A stretch of 64,000 nt of DNA from CAXRDE01 sp964229355 (lineage in GTDB: Bacteria; Cyanobacteriota; Sericytochromatia; UBA7694): NCBI GenBank assembly GCA_964229355.1, contig CAXRDE010000009.1:62001-126000 (forward strand), in the 5' to 3' direction. This document shows, in pieces, positions 47,727 through 58,300 of the stretch. The notes under the pieces were generated by a model. It ran no database searches, was not told the origin of the DNA, and saw nothing but the letters and a program-made list of their open reading frames with translations. The position numbers were made by a program, and so were the translations under genes. Position 1 is the stretch's first letter, and the number at the start of each line of letters is the position of its first letter.

Positions 47727-49747
47727 ACGTTGGACTCGCTTTTCATGATTTATCGATATTTAGTTGCACGCAGGATCGCTTCTCTGATATTGTAGCATGT
47801 GTGAAACCTGACCTTATCCCGGATATTCAGCACGCTTTGGCCCAAAAGGACCTGGTGTTATGCGGCGAACTTCTGCATCGCGCTTTTCGCACCCAAGCGT
47901 TTTCCTATGAGCTCGTTCATCTATCTGCCTTGTGGCATCACCAATCGGGCAGAACCCCACAAGCTATTAATGTGATTAAAGCACTCTTACACCAAAAAAA
48001 AGGTCTTCCCCACACCATGTGGAACGATCTCGGGGTCCTTTATACACAACAGGCAAATAATCACCTCGCTGAAAAATGCTTTCAAAATGCCCTGGCACAG
48101 ATCCCCCATAAGAACGATTACCTACAAAATTATGCCCAGGCTTTACTTGCCCAAAAAAAATATGCTCAGGCTCTGGAGGTTTTTCAATATTTAAGCCGAC
48201 TCCAAGAGAACCCAGACGCTGACTTCTTCTTTATGGTTCAGTGCTTGCTAGGCCTGGAAAAGTATGCAGAAGCCCATGAAAAAATCCAGGCTTTTAAAGC
48301 AGTGACAAACCCTGAGTATGTTATGGCAAAAGCCCATTTTTTAAAGCTTACAGCATCTCCACAGGCCGCTCTGGATTATCTCCAAACCGTGCCGCCATCC
48401 CTTCATGCTCATGACGCTCTCCAATACCTGCGGGCTGAACTTTTACTGCAGCAAGGGGACAACAGTGCTGCACTCCATATTTTTGAAGTGCTCTATGAGC
48501 GCACGCGCGATCCCCATTTGCTTCCCACCCTGGGAAACATACATAAAAACCTTAAGGCCTTTTCACAGGCCATTGCATCCTGGGAGCAGTTCTTACGCAT
48601 TCAACCCCAGCATGCTGAAACCCTTTATAACCTGGCAAACACCTTCGCCGAGCAGCAGAAATATACCAGAGCCATTGAGTATTACCAAAAAGCACTGAGT
48701 TCTCATCCTGAGTTTACCGAAGCATGGATCAATCTCACCCTGGCATATTACGAGCAAAAAGAATATGCCTTAGCCGAAAGCACAGCAAAAAAGGCGGTTG
48801 AGCTTGCCCCTGACAACGCCCGTGCCCATATAGGTTATGGGGATGCTTTACTCATGCAAAAGAAATATGCCGCTGGATTCGAGGAAATCGAATGGCGATT
48901 TGCAGAAAGAAATTACACGCAGTTCAAGTACCCGGCTCCCCCCTGGACTGGACAAGACCTTAATCATAAGCATATTTTAGTCATGTCCGAACAAGGACTT
49001 GGCGATATTATTATGTTAAGCCGTTTTCTTTTTGAATTACAGGCACGCTACCCTGACGCAAAAATTTCCTTTCGCTGCCGTCCAGAGCTTGTGGCCTTAT
49101 TCCAGGACTGGCCCTTCTCTATCTATACTGACGGTACGACTGTGCAACATCTTGATTATGCTGTGGCCCTGATGAGCCTTCTCAAAGTTTTGCAGATAAA
49201 CCCTGAATCTCTACCCTCTCCCAACCATCTTCGCAAGCGCTTTTCTCTACCCCACCCTTTCCCCATCACACCCCCGACGCTTCCCCAAGAATCGGCTTCC
49301 CTAAACATCGGATTGGTTTGGCGTTCTGGTACAGGGCTCACTCAGCAAAAACGGTCTGCACCCGCAGAAACTTTTGCCTGGCTTATAGAACAGTTTCCAC
49401 ACCATACCTTTTACGGGATGCAAAAAGATCACCCCGCCCCTATATGCTTTCAAAGACTCTCAAACTACCAGTCCTTGAGTCCCTACCTCAAAGACTTTAC
49501 AGACACCGCTGCTTACTGTCAGCATTTAGACCTCATTGTGTCTGTAGATACTTCTGTGGCTCACCTTGCCGGAACCTTAAACCGCCCGACCTGGATTGTT
49601 TTGCCTTTTTCACCCGACTGGAGGTGGGGAGGCGAAGAAAGTCAAAGCCCCTGGTATCCTTCTGCTCGCTTATTTCGCCAATCCGAACCCGGTGACTGGA
49701 TGTCTGTTATGCAGGATGTGGCACAAGCCTTACAATCTGAGTATTAA
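47720..49747 (+). CDS. TPR protein with glycosyltransferase-like C-terminal domain
   Basis: A protein of up to 675 residues. The first 400 residues are TPR repeats, e.g. 'ETLYNLANTFAEQQKYTRAIEYYQKAL' in parts, about 34 residues apart. Residues about 415-675 look like the C-terminal, GT9-heptosyltransferase-like fold that ends many TPR glycosyltransferases: 'ILVMSEQGLGDIIMLSRFL', 'IGLVWRSG', and the late 'VSVDTSVAHLAGTLNRPTW' and 'PFSPDWRWG' motif. The start is uncertain. The longest frame begins with TTG at 47720, overlapping the first bases of the divergent radical SAM gene; a GTG at 47801 is another choice. Neither has a strong ribosome site. It likely sugar-modifies proteins. Confidence 0.78.
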   Translation: MTHVGLAFHDLSIFSCTQDRFSDIVACVKPDLIPDIQHALAQKDLVLCGELLHRAFRTQAFSYELVHLSALWHHQSGRTPQAINVIKALLHQKKGLPHTMWNDLGVLYTQQANNHLAEKCFQNALAQIPHKNDYLQNYAQALLAQKKYAQALEVFQYLSRLQENPDADFFFMVQCLLGLEKYAEAHEKIQAFKAVTNPEYVMAKAHFLKLTASPQAALDYLQTVPPSLHAHDALQYLRAELLLQQGDNSAALHIFEVLYERTRDPHLLPTLGNIHKNLKAFSQAIASWEQFLRIQPQHAETLYNLANTFAEQQKYTRAIEYYQKALSSHPEFTEAWINLTLAYYEQKEYALAESTAKKAVELAPDNARAHIGYGDALLMQKKYAAGFEEIEWRFAERNYTQFKYPAPPWTGQDLNHKHILVMSEQGLGDIIMLSRFLFELQARYPDAKISFRCRPELVALFQDWPFSIYTDGTTVQHLDYAVALMSLLKVLQINPESLPSPNHLRKRFSLPHPFPITPPTLPQESASLNIGLVWRSGTGLTQQKRSAPAETFAWLIEQFPHHTFYGMQKDHPAPICFQRLSNYQSLSPYLKDFTDTAAYCQHLDLIVSVDTSVAHLAGTLNRPTWIVLPFSPDWRWGGEESQSPWYPSARLFRQSEPGDWMSVMQDVAQALQSEY

Positions 49748-49798
49748 TTTTTAATTAAGATGCTTCCGTTTTGTCCTGCAGTACGCGATAAAATAAAA

Positions 49799-49827
49799 CG
49801 AGGGAACCTCCCTAAACCTATCCCTCG
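49799..49827 (+). other. Leader hairpin upstream of the 49845 lipoprotein
   Basis: CGAGGGA (49799-49805) pairs with TCCCTCG (49821-49827), leaving a 15-base loop, 17 bases before the ATG. There is no T-run after it. It may be a structured 5' leader; its role is not evident. Confidence 0.35.
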
Positions 49828-49844
49828 ATGCTTGGAGAACGCTC

Positions 49845-52004
49845 ATGAAAAAACAATCTTTTTTAATGGCATTAAGCCTGGCCATAAGCCTGGGCTCGTG
49901 CTCCTCCCCGCATCAAAATCTTGCTCCCCCCGCACAACCTGTACAAAATACGTCCAAAACCTCTCTTGTCGACCCTAAACCCCTCCATAATATCCGCTTC
50001 AACGTCAATGTTCCCGGTGATTTTAAAACCCAACAGGTTGCACAGACAAACTTTGCGAAACTTGAAGTGAGCAACGGTGATTCTGTAATTACAGCCATCG
50101 GGGCAGATACAGAGGGCTTTATTGAAGCCGAGGGCAACACCATCCAGTTGTCGGCCGATGTACCCGAAGGCAACAATTGGATTGCCACGATTGGCTTTTA
50201 TCAAAACAAAGAAGCCACACCCTTTTTTGAGATAAAAACGCTTTTTCATCTACCGGTTGTCGGGAATAGCATAAATATAAACTTACAAACCCATCTGACT
50301 GGCGCCCTTGCAGAAGAATTAAGAACCCTTGCTCCCGAGCGATTTGAGCAAGCTCTCGAAGTCAACGCGATTCAGCGCTTTGTCAACGAACTTACGGGCG
50401 CACAGGTTAACAATAATACGTTAAGCTTTACGCGCCTAAGTGGCTTGACACCACCTACACCGATCTCCCTGGCACCGCGCTTGATCGCGATGGCTGTCGT
50501 TGACCAGGACATCCAGTTCACAGCCGAAGAAAACTATAGCAGCTTCTCCCCCACAAGCTACTTACCCGTTCCCCACCGTCTCGGCGCTTACACCAATCTG
50601 GCAGGCGGAAAAACCATAGGCATTGATCAGCAAATTGCCATCAATCCCTTCAATGGTAATTTGTTTTTCAATACCACTGATGATCCCCCACAGTCGGGTG
50701 TCCAGGGTCCTGTTAACGAAAACCTGTATGGATTAAGCTGGAACGCTGCCAGCAAAAGCTTTTCGCCTTTGTTCAGCGCCCAAACCTTTCAAGACATTGA
50801 TAGCGGTGCCCTAAGCCTTGGGAATGGCAATTCCACAGGCTCTCAACGGCAGGCCGCGGCCTTTTTTATAGAGCGCACCGGCTCAGGACAAGGCTTTCTC
50901 AAAGCTGTATCTCAGCAAGATGGATCAGTCATTTGGCAACATGATTTAGGGAGTATTTCTGAATCCACTTTTACTCCCGTCCTCAAAGGGCTTTCAAATT
51001 GTGCCTGTGCCTGCGATGACGAACACATGGCTATTATTGCACGCCGCAGTAATACCGGGACATACCGTATTCTAGCCCTACGCCAGGAAAGATCCAGCTA
51101 TCCCACACCAGGTACCTGTGCCACAACGCCCCTCCCTGCAGGCACCCAAAACGGCCATGTGGTGTGGAGTTATCCTGCAGAGGGTCAAAGTGATTTGAGT
51201 GTCCCTATTCAGCCGGGCGGCGCCTTATCGCATGACAAGCAAACCTTTTATGCCCTTACACGAGAAGGAAGCAGCTCCAAACTGCTTCACATCAACACCG
51301 AAACAGGTGCGGTCATGCACCAAAGCAACCTTGGAGACAACCCTGTGGGAGCACCCGCTATCGGCAAAAATGGTACGATTTATGTGAGCACCACAGGTCT
51401 TCTTAAAGGCTTTAGTCCTGCTGACGGTACACAGGTTTTCAGCCGTGCTGGAAGTGCTAGCTTCCTTAGCCGTTTTGGTACAGGGCCCGTGGTGGACTAT
51501 GAAGGCCAGGATATTGTCTACGCCATTGATACCCAACCCACTGCAAATGTATCTAACCCCACCCTCAATGCCTACTATGGAGGCAGCAATTCAAAAAAAT
51601 GGTCTACAGCATTAAACCTCAATGCCCCCGGACAAATTGCAATTACAGGTCTTGTTTTAGGAGAAGAGAGCACTGGCGAGCGTATTATTTATGTAGGCTT
51701 GAGCGATAACCGTGTTTATGCAATTCGAGACAAAGGTGACAAAGGAGAGCTGGACTGGCGCCAGTTTCCTGACGGAAGTCTGTGGAACAGCCACCGCGCC
51801 TTCTCTAACTCACTCTACAATTGGGGTGGCATGACCCACAGAAACAATACCCTCTTTGTCTCCACTCGTGATGGTGGAGATGGTCAGATATTGGGCGTGC
51901 GAGCTCTTAAAGTTTCTACGCTTGGACTCCCCAGTAACGCGCCATGGCCCAAAACCGGAGGAAATTTAGCGAACTCCGGCCTATCGCACCTGGAAACGCC
52001 CTAG
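49845..52004 (+). CDS. Lipoprotein with PQQ-like beta-propeller
   Basis: A 719-residue lipoprotein: signal segment with lipobox LGSC (Cys19). Residues about 45-200 are a beta-sandwich-like region ('IRFNVNVPGDFKTQQVAQTNFAKLEV' in part), and about 240-700 look like a PQQ/WD-type propeller: 'FLKAVSQQDGSVIWQHDLGS', 'LLHINTETGAVMHQSNLG', 'NGTIYVSTTGLLKGFSPADGTQVFS' (in parts), with repeated 'YVGLSDNRVYAIRDKG'-type strands. No catalytic residues of alcohol dehydrogenases are seen, so it is more likely a scaffold, like BamB, than an enzyme. Five bases after its stop lies the stop of the convergent kinase gene. There is a good ribosome site (GGAGA). Confidence 0.8.
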   Translation: MKKQSFLMALSLAISLGSCSSPHQNLAPPAQPVQNTSKTSLVDPKPLHNIRFNVNVPGDFKTQQVAQTNFAKLEVSNGDSVITAIGADTEGFIEAEGNTIQLSADVPEGNNWIATIGFYQNKEATPFFEIKTLFHLPVVGNSININLQTHLTGALAEELRTLAPERFEQALEVNAIQRFVNELTGAQVNNNTLSFTRLSGLTPPTPISLAPRLIAMAVVDQDIQFTAEENYSSFSPTSYLPVPHRLGAYTNLAGGKTIGIDQQIAINPFNGNLFFNTTDDPPQSGVQGPVNENLYGLSWNAASKSFSPLFSAQTFQDIDSGALSLGNGNSTGSQRQAAAFFIERTGSGQGFLKAVSQQDGSVIWQHDLGSISESTFTPVLKGLSNCACACDDEHMAIIARRSNTGTYRILALRQERSSYPTPGTCATTPLPAGTQNGHVVWSYPAEGQSDLSVPIQPGGALSHDKQTFYALTREGSSSKLLHINTETGAVMHQSNLGDNPVGAPAIGKNGTIYVSTTGLLKGFSPADGTQVFSRAGSASFLSRFGTGPVVDYEGQDIVYAIDTQPTANVSNPTLNAYYGGSNSKKWSTALNLNAPGQIAITGLVLGEESTGERIIYVGLSDNRVYAIRDKGDKGELDWRQFPDGSLWNSHRAFSNSLYNWGGMTHRNNTLFVSTRDGGDGQILGVRALKVSTLGLPSNAPWPKTGGNLANSGLSHLETP

Positions 52005-52008
52005 ACCT

Positions 52009-55000
52009 CTAGACCAGTTTTTGAAGCTGATTATGGATAAACGGGTTATCTGGCGCTTTTTTTCCTGCAAGTGAAAAATAATGTTTTGCCTGCTCGTTTT
52101 CTTGCTTAATCAAATGGATATTAGCCAGGTTAACCCAAAGCCCCACAGGATCCTTTACATAAGGAATCAAAGCCTCATAAATGGCTTGCGCTTTGTCTAG
52201 CTCTCCCAGGTAAGTATACGCTCTGGCCAATTGAAAGCGCACCTCAACAGGGTTCCAATTTGAGGTATTTAGCAAAGCAGATAAGGTATCTCTGGCTTTG
52301 GTGAACTCATGTTGTTCAATATAGCTCTGGGAGAGCAAAAACAGGGACTCCGGGTGATAGCGATGTTCTTCTAAAATAAAGAAAAGCTCTTTTTGAACAC
52401 GGGGCCACTGTTTGAGAGCATAAGCATTCAAAGCAAGCTCGTAACGCACTTCTTGATCTGCAGGACGTATTTCCAGCGCCTCTTCTAAGGCTCTTATGGC
52501 CTCTGCGTAGGCGTGCTGCAAGCTTAAAGACTGGGCAAGCAAACGCAATAAATCAAAGCGATCTTTAGGGTTTAAGCCATGTTGTGTTTCCAAGGCCCGT
52601 AAGACGTCTTCAGCGCTCTCTAGCTGCTTTGTCTGAATAAAAAACGAAGCCAGCTCTAAAGAGATCTCGGGCAAATGGGGTGCAAGAGCCAGGGCTTTTT
52701 GATACATTAAAATCGCCAATTTTAAATCTTCCAATTGCACCCAAATACGAGCGCTCCACAAATAAGGCCCAAAGAACGTCCCCGAGTAATCAAAGCTCAA
52801 TTTATAAGCTTGAATTGCCTGTTGATAAAGGTTCTGCTTGACATAAATATCTGCCATTAGCCAGGCAGAGCGTACATTTCTGGGATTGATTTTAATAGAG
52901 CGCTTAAGAAAACCGATCGCCGTTTCCCAATGTCCCAAACGATAATAAGCCTGAGCCACGATAAGTAAACTCAGCGACGAAGCGTTTAATGCCAGTAAAC
53001 TGTCTGCTGTCTGCTTCAAACGCTCCCTATCTTTCTCGGTTTTTAAGGTACGGCATAATGCTAACCACGGTAAGGTCGAAGGGGAGGCGACCTCCGATGA
53101 AGATTTATAACGCAAATCGAACAAATACTGTAGGGTTTCTCGTGAAAGCAGAGGTCTTTTTGAAGCTTCGTACCTTGTGTTTTCAACAATCCAGTGGATA
53201 ATCACAGAATCCAAAGATGGAGTATAATCTCTCCAACCCTCAAAATCTTGTGTATCAAAACAATAAAAATAAGCCGGATTAACGCCACTAAAAGCGTGTA
53301 TAAATGTGCCCCCAAGGGCATAGGTATCCGACGAAGGGGCAAGGTTTTTTCGTTGTTGTTCGGGGGCAGAGTAAGGAAAAGTATAGACCGGTGTTCTTAA
53401 ACTGTCTTTATCATCCAGATGCATGATAGAGTCCGTGTCCACAAGTACAGGCCCCTCTGCAGTCAAGAGAATGTTACCGGGCTTAATATCCCCGTGTACC
53501 CAACCCGATTCTTGCAAATAAAGCAAAAGTGACAACAAAGACATAAAAAAGATCGCTTGTTGTGCAGGAGGGATCAAGTGGTGTTTTTCTAAGAAGCGTG
53601 ACAAAGGGAGACCTTCAACCCACGGAAAAACCAGATATCCAAAGCCCTCATGGACAATGATATCTGTAAGGGGTAAGAGTTGCGGATGAGAAATTTGCTT
53701 CAAAAAGGCAAACGCATTTTCAAACCCATTTTTACGATGATAAACGGCATACTCTTTGACAAAGAAAGGTTGCTCACCTATCTGAGCTTGATAAATCGCG
53801 CCCTTAAATTCGCCCTGAATATTTTTTCGCGGACGAAGCACCTGGGCAATCTGATAGTTGGAAATTTGTTTTCCCACAGCCAGAGCAAGCACCTCACCAC
53901 ATACGCCACAAACAGCATTATCTAAATTATTGCGATGCCCATGAGCGCTACAATACGTGAAATAGGCACCACTCTTCAGTTTTGTTGTTATCGTACGCTT
54001 GCCCCCCGTAGAAACCAACTCAGGTAATTGCTGGGCAGAGTCAAATCGCTTTCTTTGCAATAAAAACGATTTGAGTACTTTAATGTACTGGGGGTTTTTG
54101 CGCTGTTCAATGGCTTTGCGGTAGTATTGTTCAGCGCGTATTTCATTGCCTCGCTGTAGATAAATATTTCCCATTTCGAAGTAGGCTTCAGGATAAAAAG
54201 TCTGGATTTCAACCGCATTTGTTAAGCTTTGCAGGGCAGATCGCAAAGCCCCGGTTCCCTGAAAGCCCATCGCCTTTTCAAAATGTAGGCAAGCGAGATT
54301 CTCTTCCTGTAAAGCCTTGTCCAGTTTCTCAAAATAAATATCGGGGAAATCGGTTTTATGGCAAAGCGCAATGTACCGAGGTATCAGTGGACCAATGTGC
54401 ACATATTCTTCTGCGTGTTTAAAGCAAACCAGTGCCGCTTCGAAGTCTTGCTCGCTATAGTGGGCTTTGCCCTGTGCAAAGCTTTGATTGGCAATTTTAA
54501 ACTTATTCAGATCAAGCCCTTCACGATAAATCGGCGCTCGTTCAAAAATAGTCATGGCAGCGATATCAAAGTCTTGAACGTACTGTTGCCAATGGTCCCA
54601 AAATGCCCTTGAAAACATTGTACGATAACACTTTAAAGAAATGGGCTCAGGATAAAAATCAGCAGGATCCAGACCTGAAATGAGTGTGGCAAAAAAACTA
54701 TACTCTGCAGCGTAAGCGAGTTTCTCATTAAAATTGGCATCCGTGTGCAGCAAGTGCAGAAACGGTGCGTGTACGCCCTCAAGCTTCTGGGGAAACACAA
54801 ACTGGCTCTGTGTAAAAACACATTGATGAAGATTTAAAAGATATAACTTTTCCTCAGAAGCGTGCAACAACTGAGGGTGAATGATCGGTAGGAGTAGCCC
54901 TGCACGCCGTAGCTTTTGAGATAGTGTAATCCATTGCCCCACAATACGCTGAACTTGCTTTTCTTCTAACACGCCCTGCCTGAGCAAATCAGCCCCTAAA

Positions 55001-55377
55001 CTGTGTTCTAAAAAGTCATAAAATTCACCCCGATAAACCACATACAAAATATCAAAAGAACCCAGGTGAAAATAGAGATAGTCCTGAATTACCCCTGGAA
55101 AAAGCGTTTCCAGAACGGCAAAGGTCTCTGCCTGCTCAGCTTGAGGTAAAAAAGCCAGGCTTTCGGAAATCAGGTACGGCACGTTTTCTTCTGTCTCTAC
55201 ATGGTAAAAACGCTGGCCCGCAGCCACCCGCATGTCCAGCACACGGTACTGATCCCCAATCAGGGATCCTGGAGAAAAGGGGACGAGGTAGCCACAGGTT
55301 AGGCATAAGCGCTGCCCTTCAGGCAAAGAATGTCCTGAAGGGCACAGTTGCGCTGCCTCTACAAACGCTTCAGACAT
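52009..55377 (-). CDS. Zinc-ribbon, tandem pseudokinase/kinase and TPR protein
   Basis: A 1122-residue protein. Residues 12-28 hold a zinc-ribbon-like C-x3-H...C-x2-C. Residues about 37-245 follow a kinase-like outline but have lost the catalytic residues; where the catalytic loop should be ('LLLPIIHPQLLHASEEKLYLL' in part) there is no HxD. Residues 300-440 hold TPR-like units. A second ribbon is at C476-H479-C490-C493. A kinase domain follows at about 505-755: Lys541 in 'FFVKEYAVY', catalytic Asp630 in 'VHGDIKPGNIL', Asp647 in 'VDTDS' (DTD replaces DFG) and 'SAPEQ' for APE. TPRs run from about 790 to the end. Its ATG overlaps the stop of the 2043-aa gene (TAATG). The second kinase could be active; substrate unknown. 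Confidence 0.85.
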   Translation of the reverse strand: MSEAFVEAAQLCPSGHSLPEGQRLCLTCGYLVPFSPGSLIGDQYRVLDMRVAAGQRFYHVETEENVPYLISESLAFLPQAEQAETFAVLETLFPGVIQDYLYFHLGSFDILYVVYRGEFYDFLEHSLGADLLRQGVLEEKQVQRIVGQWITLSQKLRRAGLLLPIIHPQLLHASEEKLYLLNLHQCVFTQSQFVFPQKLEGVHAPFLHLLHTDANFNEKLAYAAEYSFFATLISGLDPADFYPEPISLKCYRTMFSRAFWDHWQQYVQDFDIAAMTIFERAPIYREGLDLNKFKIANQSFAQGKAHYSEQDFEAALVCFKHAEEYVHIGPLIPRYIALCHKTDFPDIYFEKLDKALQEENLACLHFEKAMGFQGTGALRSALQSLTNAVEIQTFYPEAYFEMGNIYLQRGNEIRAEQYYRKAIEQRKNPQYIKVLKSFLLQRKRFDSAQQLPELVSTGGKRTITTKLKSGAYFTYCSAHGHRNNLDNAVCGVCGEVLALAVGKQISNYQIAQVLRPRKNIQGEFKGAIYQAQIGEQPFFVKEYAVYHRKNGFENAFAFLKQISHPQLLPLTDIIVHEGFGYLVFPWVEGLPLSRFLEKHHLIPPAQQAIFFMSLLSLLLYLQESGWVHGDIKPGNILLTAEGPVLVDTDSIMHLDDKDSLRTPVYTFPYSAPEQQRKNLAPSSDTYALGGTFIHAFSGVNPAYFYCFDTQDFEGWRDYTPSLDSVIIHWIVENTRYEASKRPLLSRETLQYLFDLRYKSSSEVASPSTLPWLALCRTLKTEKDRERLKQTADSLLALNASSLSLLIVAQAYYRLGHWETAIGFLKRSIKINPRNVRSAWLMADIYVKQNLYQQAIQAYKLSFDYSGTFFGPYLWSARIWVQLEDLKLAILMYQKALALAPHLPEISLELASFFIQTKQLESAEDVLRALETQHGLNPKDRFDLLRLLAQSLSLQHAYAEAIRALEEALEIRPADQEVRYELALNAYALKQWPRVQKELFFILEEHRYHPESLFLLSQSYIEQHEFTKARDTLSALLNTSNWNPVEVRFQLARAYTYLGELDKAQAIYEALIPYVKDPVGLWVNLANIHLIKQENEQAKHYFSLAGKKAPDNPFIHNQLQKLV

Positions 55378-58300
55378 TAAATACTCTGATAATACGCAGA
55401 GAAAGAAGACTGAAGAAGTTCAACTTGACGACGTTGGCGATCCCAGTTCAAGAATAACTTGCTCGCTATCACATCATTAAAAGGATCCGTGACAGAGGCT
55501 GAAATAAAGATATTAGAGAACAATCCCTGTCTGAATACATCGGCATACTCAGGACTGTCAATAATACGTTTCAGTTCATGGGTGAAATCATTGTCTGAAC
55601 TTCCACCCGTGCGGCCTTTACCCACAGCCAGGAAGTCTTCATAGTTCTTATGGCTGACCTGTCCGACTTTCGGTGCGTCCCCTGGATTAAAGGCCAGTCT
55701 AACGGTGTGATCCTCAGGGGTACCCAACTCAATACGGTTCCCCCCCACAATGGCCGCTATGCTAAAGGTAATACCATTCACGCTTATAATGTCACCTACG
55801 GCATAATCGGCAATATTACCTGAAACAAGAACACCATCACCCGGCGCTCCTGTACCCGTGTTTACAGGAGAGATTTGAAGATTACTTTTGGGTGTGTCTT
55901 CTGAGAAACCCACTTCTTCAGTCACGACACGGGCCGTTGACTTATCTACAGTCGGAGGATATCCCACATAGTCATATTCCTCATATTCAAAAGTCACTTT
56001 TATGCCGGCACCCATAGACATCGCAATATTGCGGTTCAAGAACATTTTAAGTTCTTGCTCTCCTGTGCCCGTGCCCATGTTTAAACGGTCACCTAAAATA
56101 GGTGTATTAACCAAAGGTTCATCTAAGGTTACCACATTGCCTAAAATAGACTGAACGGTACGTTGCTCGCCATTAATACTCACCAACTGTCCTTCTTTGA
56201 AGTCAGAGGCGTCTACCACCGTAATATTTTGATTATCAAGAGGAGCCAGGATTCCCTGATAATATCCTACAAAATAGCCGATGTCATCAGTAACCAGAGG
56301 GTTAATTTGGGTGTCTCCATCATACAGGGCAATAGGCCAGTTTCCAGCGGCACCCCCGTTAATATCAAAAGGTTGTCCGGATGGTGTATTGGGGTTACCT
56401 AAGTCATCCAGACCAATGCCTGTCGTGCTCTCATCAAAGGTCGAGTAAATCTGCTGTAAGTTGGTGGGGATAATCTGTTCACCACTTTTTAGTTCTACTT
56501 TCACCTTGGTGAGTTTGCGCGGTTTGAGGTTACCATCTTTATCTTGAGACACAAGATTGAGTTGCACCTGGGCATCCGGTTGAACATACCCCTTTGGATC
56601 ATCAAAGACTTCAGGAGAAATCGCCAGCGCTTCGACAGTTCCAGGCGTTCTGGGGTCATCACCAGGAATACGCCCGACTTTATCGGCCACACTGGATAAC
56701 CCCACACTCACAAGCTTACCTTCACGCTCAGTCCCATTGTGATTGTAATCAATACGAATGTTTTGACCATTCACATCAAGGGTGCCTGCATCATTTCTCA
56801 CGGAGACTGTATAGGTACCGGTCAACTCTCGAATTTGTAAGTCGGCATGCACCAATCCTCGGGTATTTGTCGTGGCTCCGGGCAATGTGTTTGTTAAATC
56901 AGCACCGTTATCGCGCACCAAAAACATGGTTTGAGGACTGGAGGTGGTGTCTCTGTACATCACGCGATAGCGGGTTGCGCTATCACCCAACACCACAATA
57001 TTCTTGGGATACTCCAGTTCAAATTTTGAAGCATCATCCACATGCAGGAGAACACCATCAGGCCAGTTACTGGGGTTACCTAAGGGGTCGCCGACTGCAA
57101 ATTCGCCCCCCTTGCCCGTCAGTATATTCATGTTGGAAGCTTCTGAGCCTGTAGCAAAAACACCGTCAGCCATTCCGTCCGCGGCATCTACAATGCCGTC
57201 AAAAGACATAAATTTGCTGCCCGTCCGCGTCACTGTCCCGCGTCCGTAAGCATCAAAATCATAGGATGTTGGCGAACCGTCTGTATATGAAGGATAAGGG
57301 GCCGTACGCTCTAACAAAGGTAAAGGAATAGCATGAGGTTCAGCACCACTGCTGCCTTCTTCATTGATGACGAGATAGCCCGCCGTGTTCACGTCACGTC
57401 CCATATTTAAGGTGATACTGGAGGTAGGGTGATTCATCAGCGCAAAATTGTCTGAGTTACCCACGGCATTAATCGCATCATCCACGTTGTTAGAAGCCAC
57501 CACATTCCGCGAGTAGCTCAGGGGTGCGTCAAGGGCGGGAAAATCAAGCCAAACCGCTGATGTGGTCGTTCTTTGGGTGTTATACAATTTCGCGTCTTGT
57601 TCTACGAGCCCCAGATTCACATTGACAAAAGAGGGCATGTCAGTATTAAAGACACTTGTATGGGGTGTATCAAAACCGCCCGCCAGGTTAGAGTTGCGTC
57701 CATCAAAATTGATCGCGGGCTTTTTATCGTTATTAAAGGCTCCACCGGTAGGTGCAGTCCCCGTTTCCTGACCTGACTGGTCTAAGATCTCACGGTAATA
57801 GTAGAAGTTAGAAGGTAAAGAGCCCACATAAACCTCACTCTTGGTCGCACCATCAGGGTTGCCGGCGATCACGTTTAAGTTAGGTGTATAGTCAAACAGG
57901 TTGAAATCATCGTTATCCAGGGAGAATCGATCATGTTCGTTGACCATCTGCTCATAAGAGCCCCCTGTATTGTAAGCCGCCGGGTTATTGCCATACGTTC
58001 CATTGGCGTTACTCACCTGTCCATTGCGTGTCGCTCCGTTCGACAGTGTGTAAATTTCCGCAGCGTTGGCAGCATCGGTGGGGTTGTTATAAACCCCCGG
58101 TGAAGATTGGGAAACATCATAGTGGCCATCACCAAAGCGATCATAGATGTTTCCGCCTGCATCTACCCGATAACGGGGGGTAGATGTATAGCCCGGAATA
58201 GTACGCATAAACATGTCTAAACTGCTCACATTGATACTCCAGTCCCGTTGCTCTACAGACCCAAAGTTAATCAGCAGGTTATTTTCATTTTTCAATACGT

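Noticed and set aside
49799..49827. Terminator of the TPR-glycosyltransferase gene
   Set aside because: The hairpin has no T-run and lies 52 bases past the stop, directly before the next start; I list it only as a leader hairpin.
56594..57154. A plus-strand 186-residue open frame inside the 2043-aa gene
   Set aside because: It lies wholly inside a coherent minus-strand gene, has a composition typical of a reverse-frame shadow, and no ribosome site.
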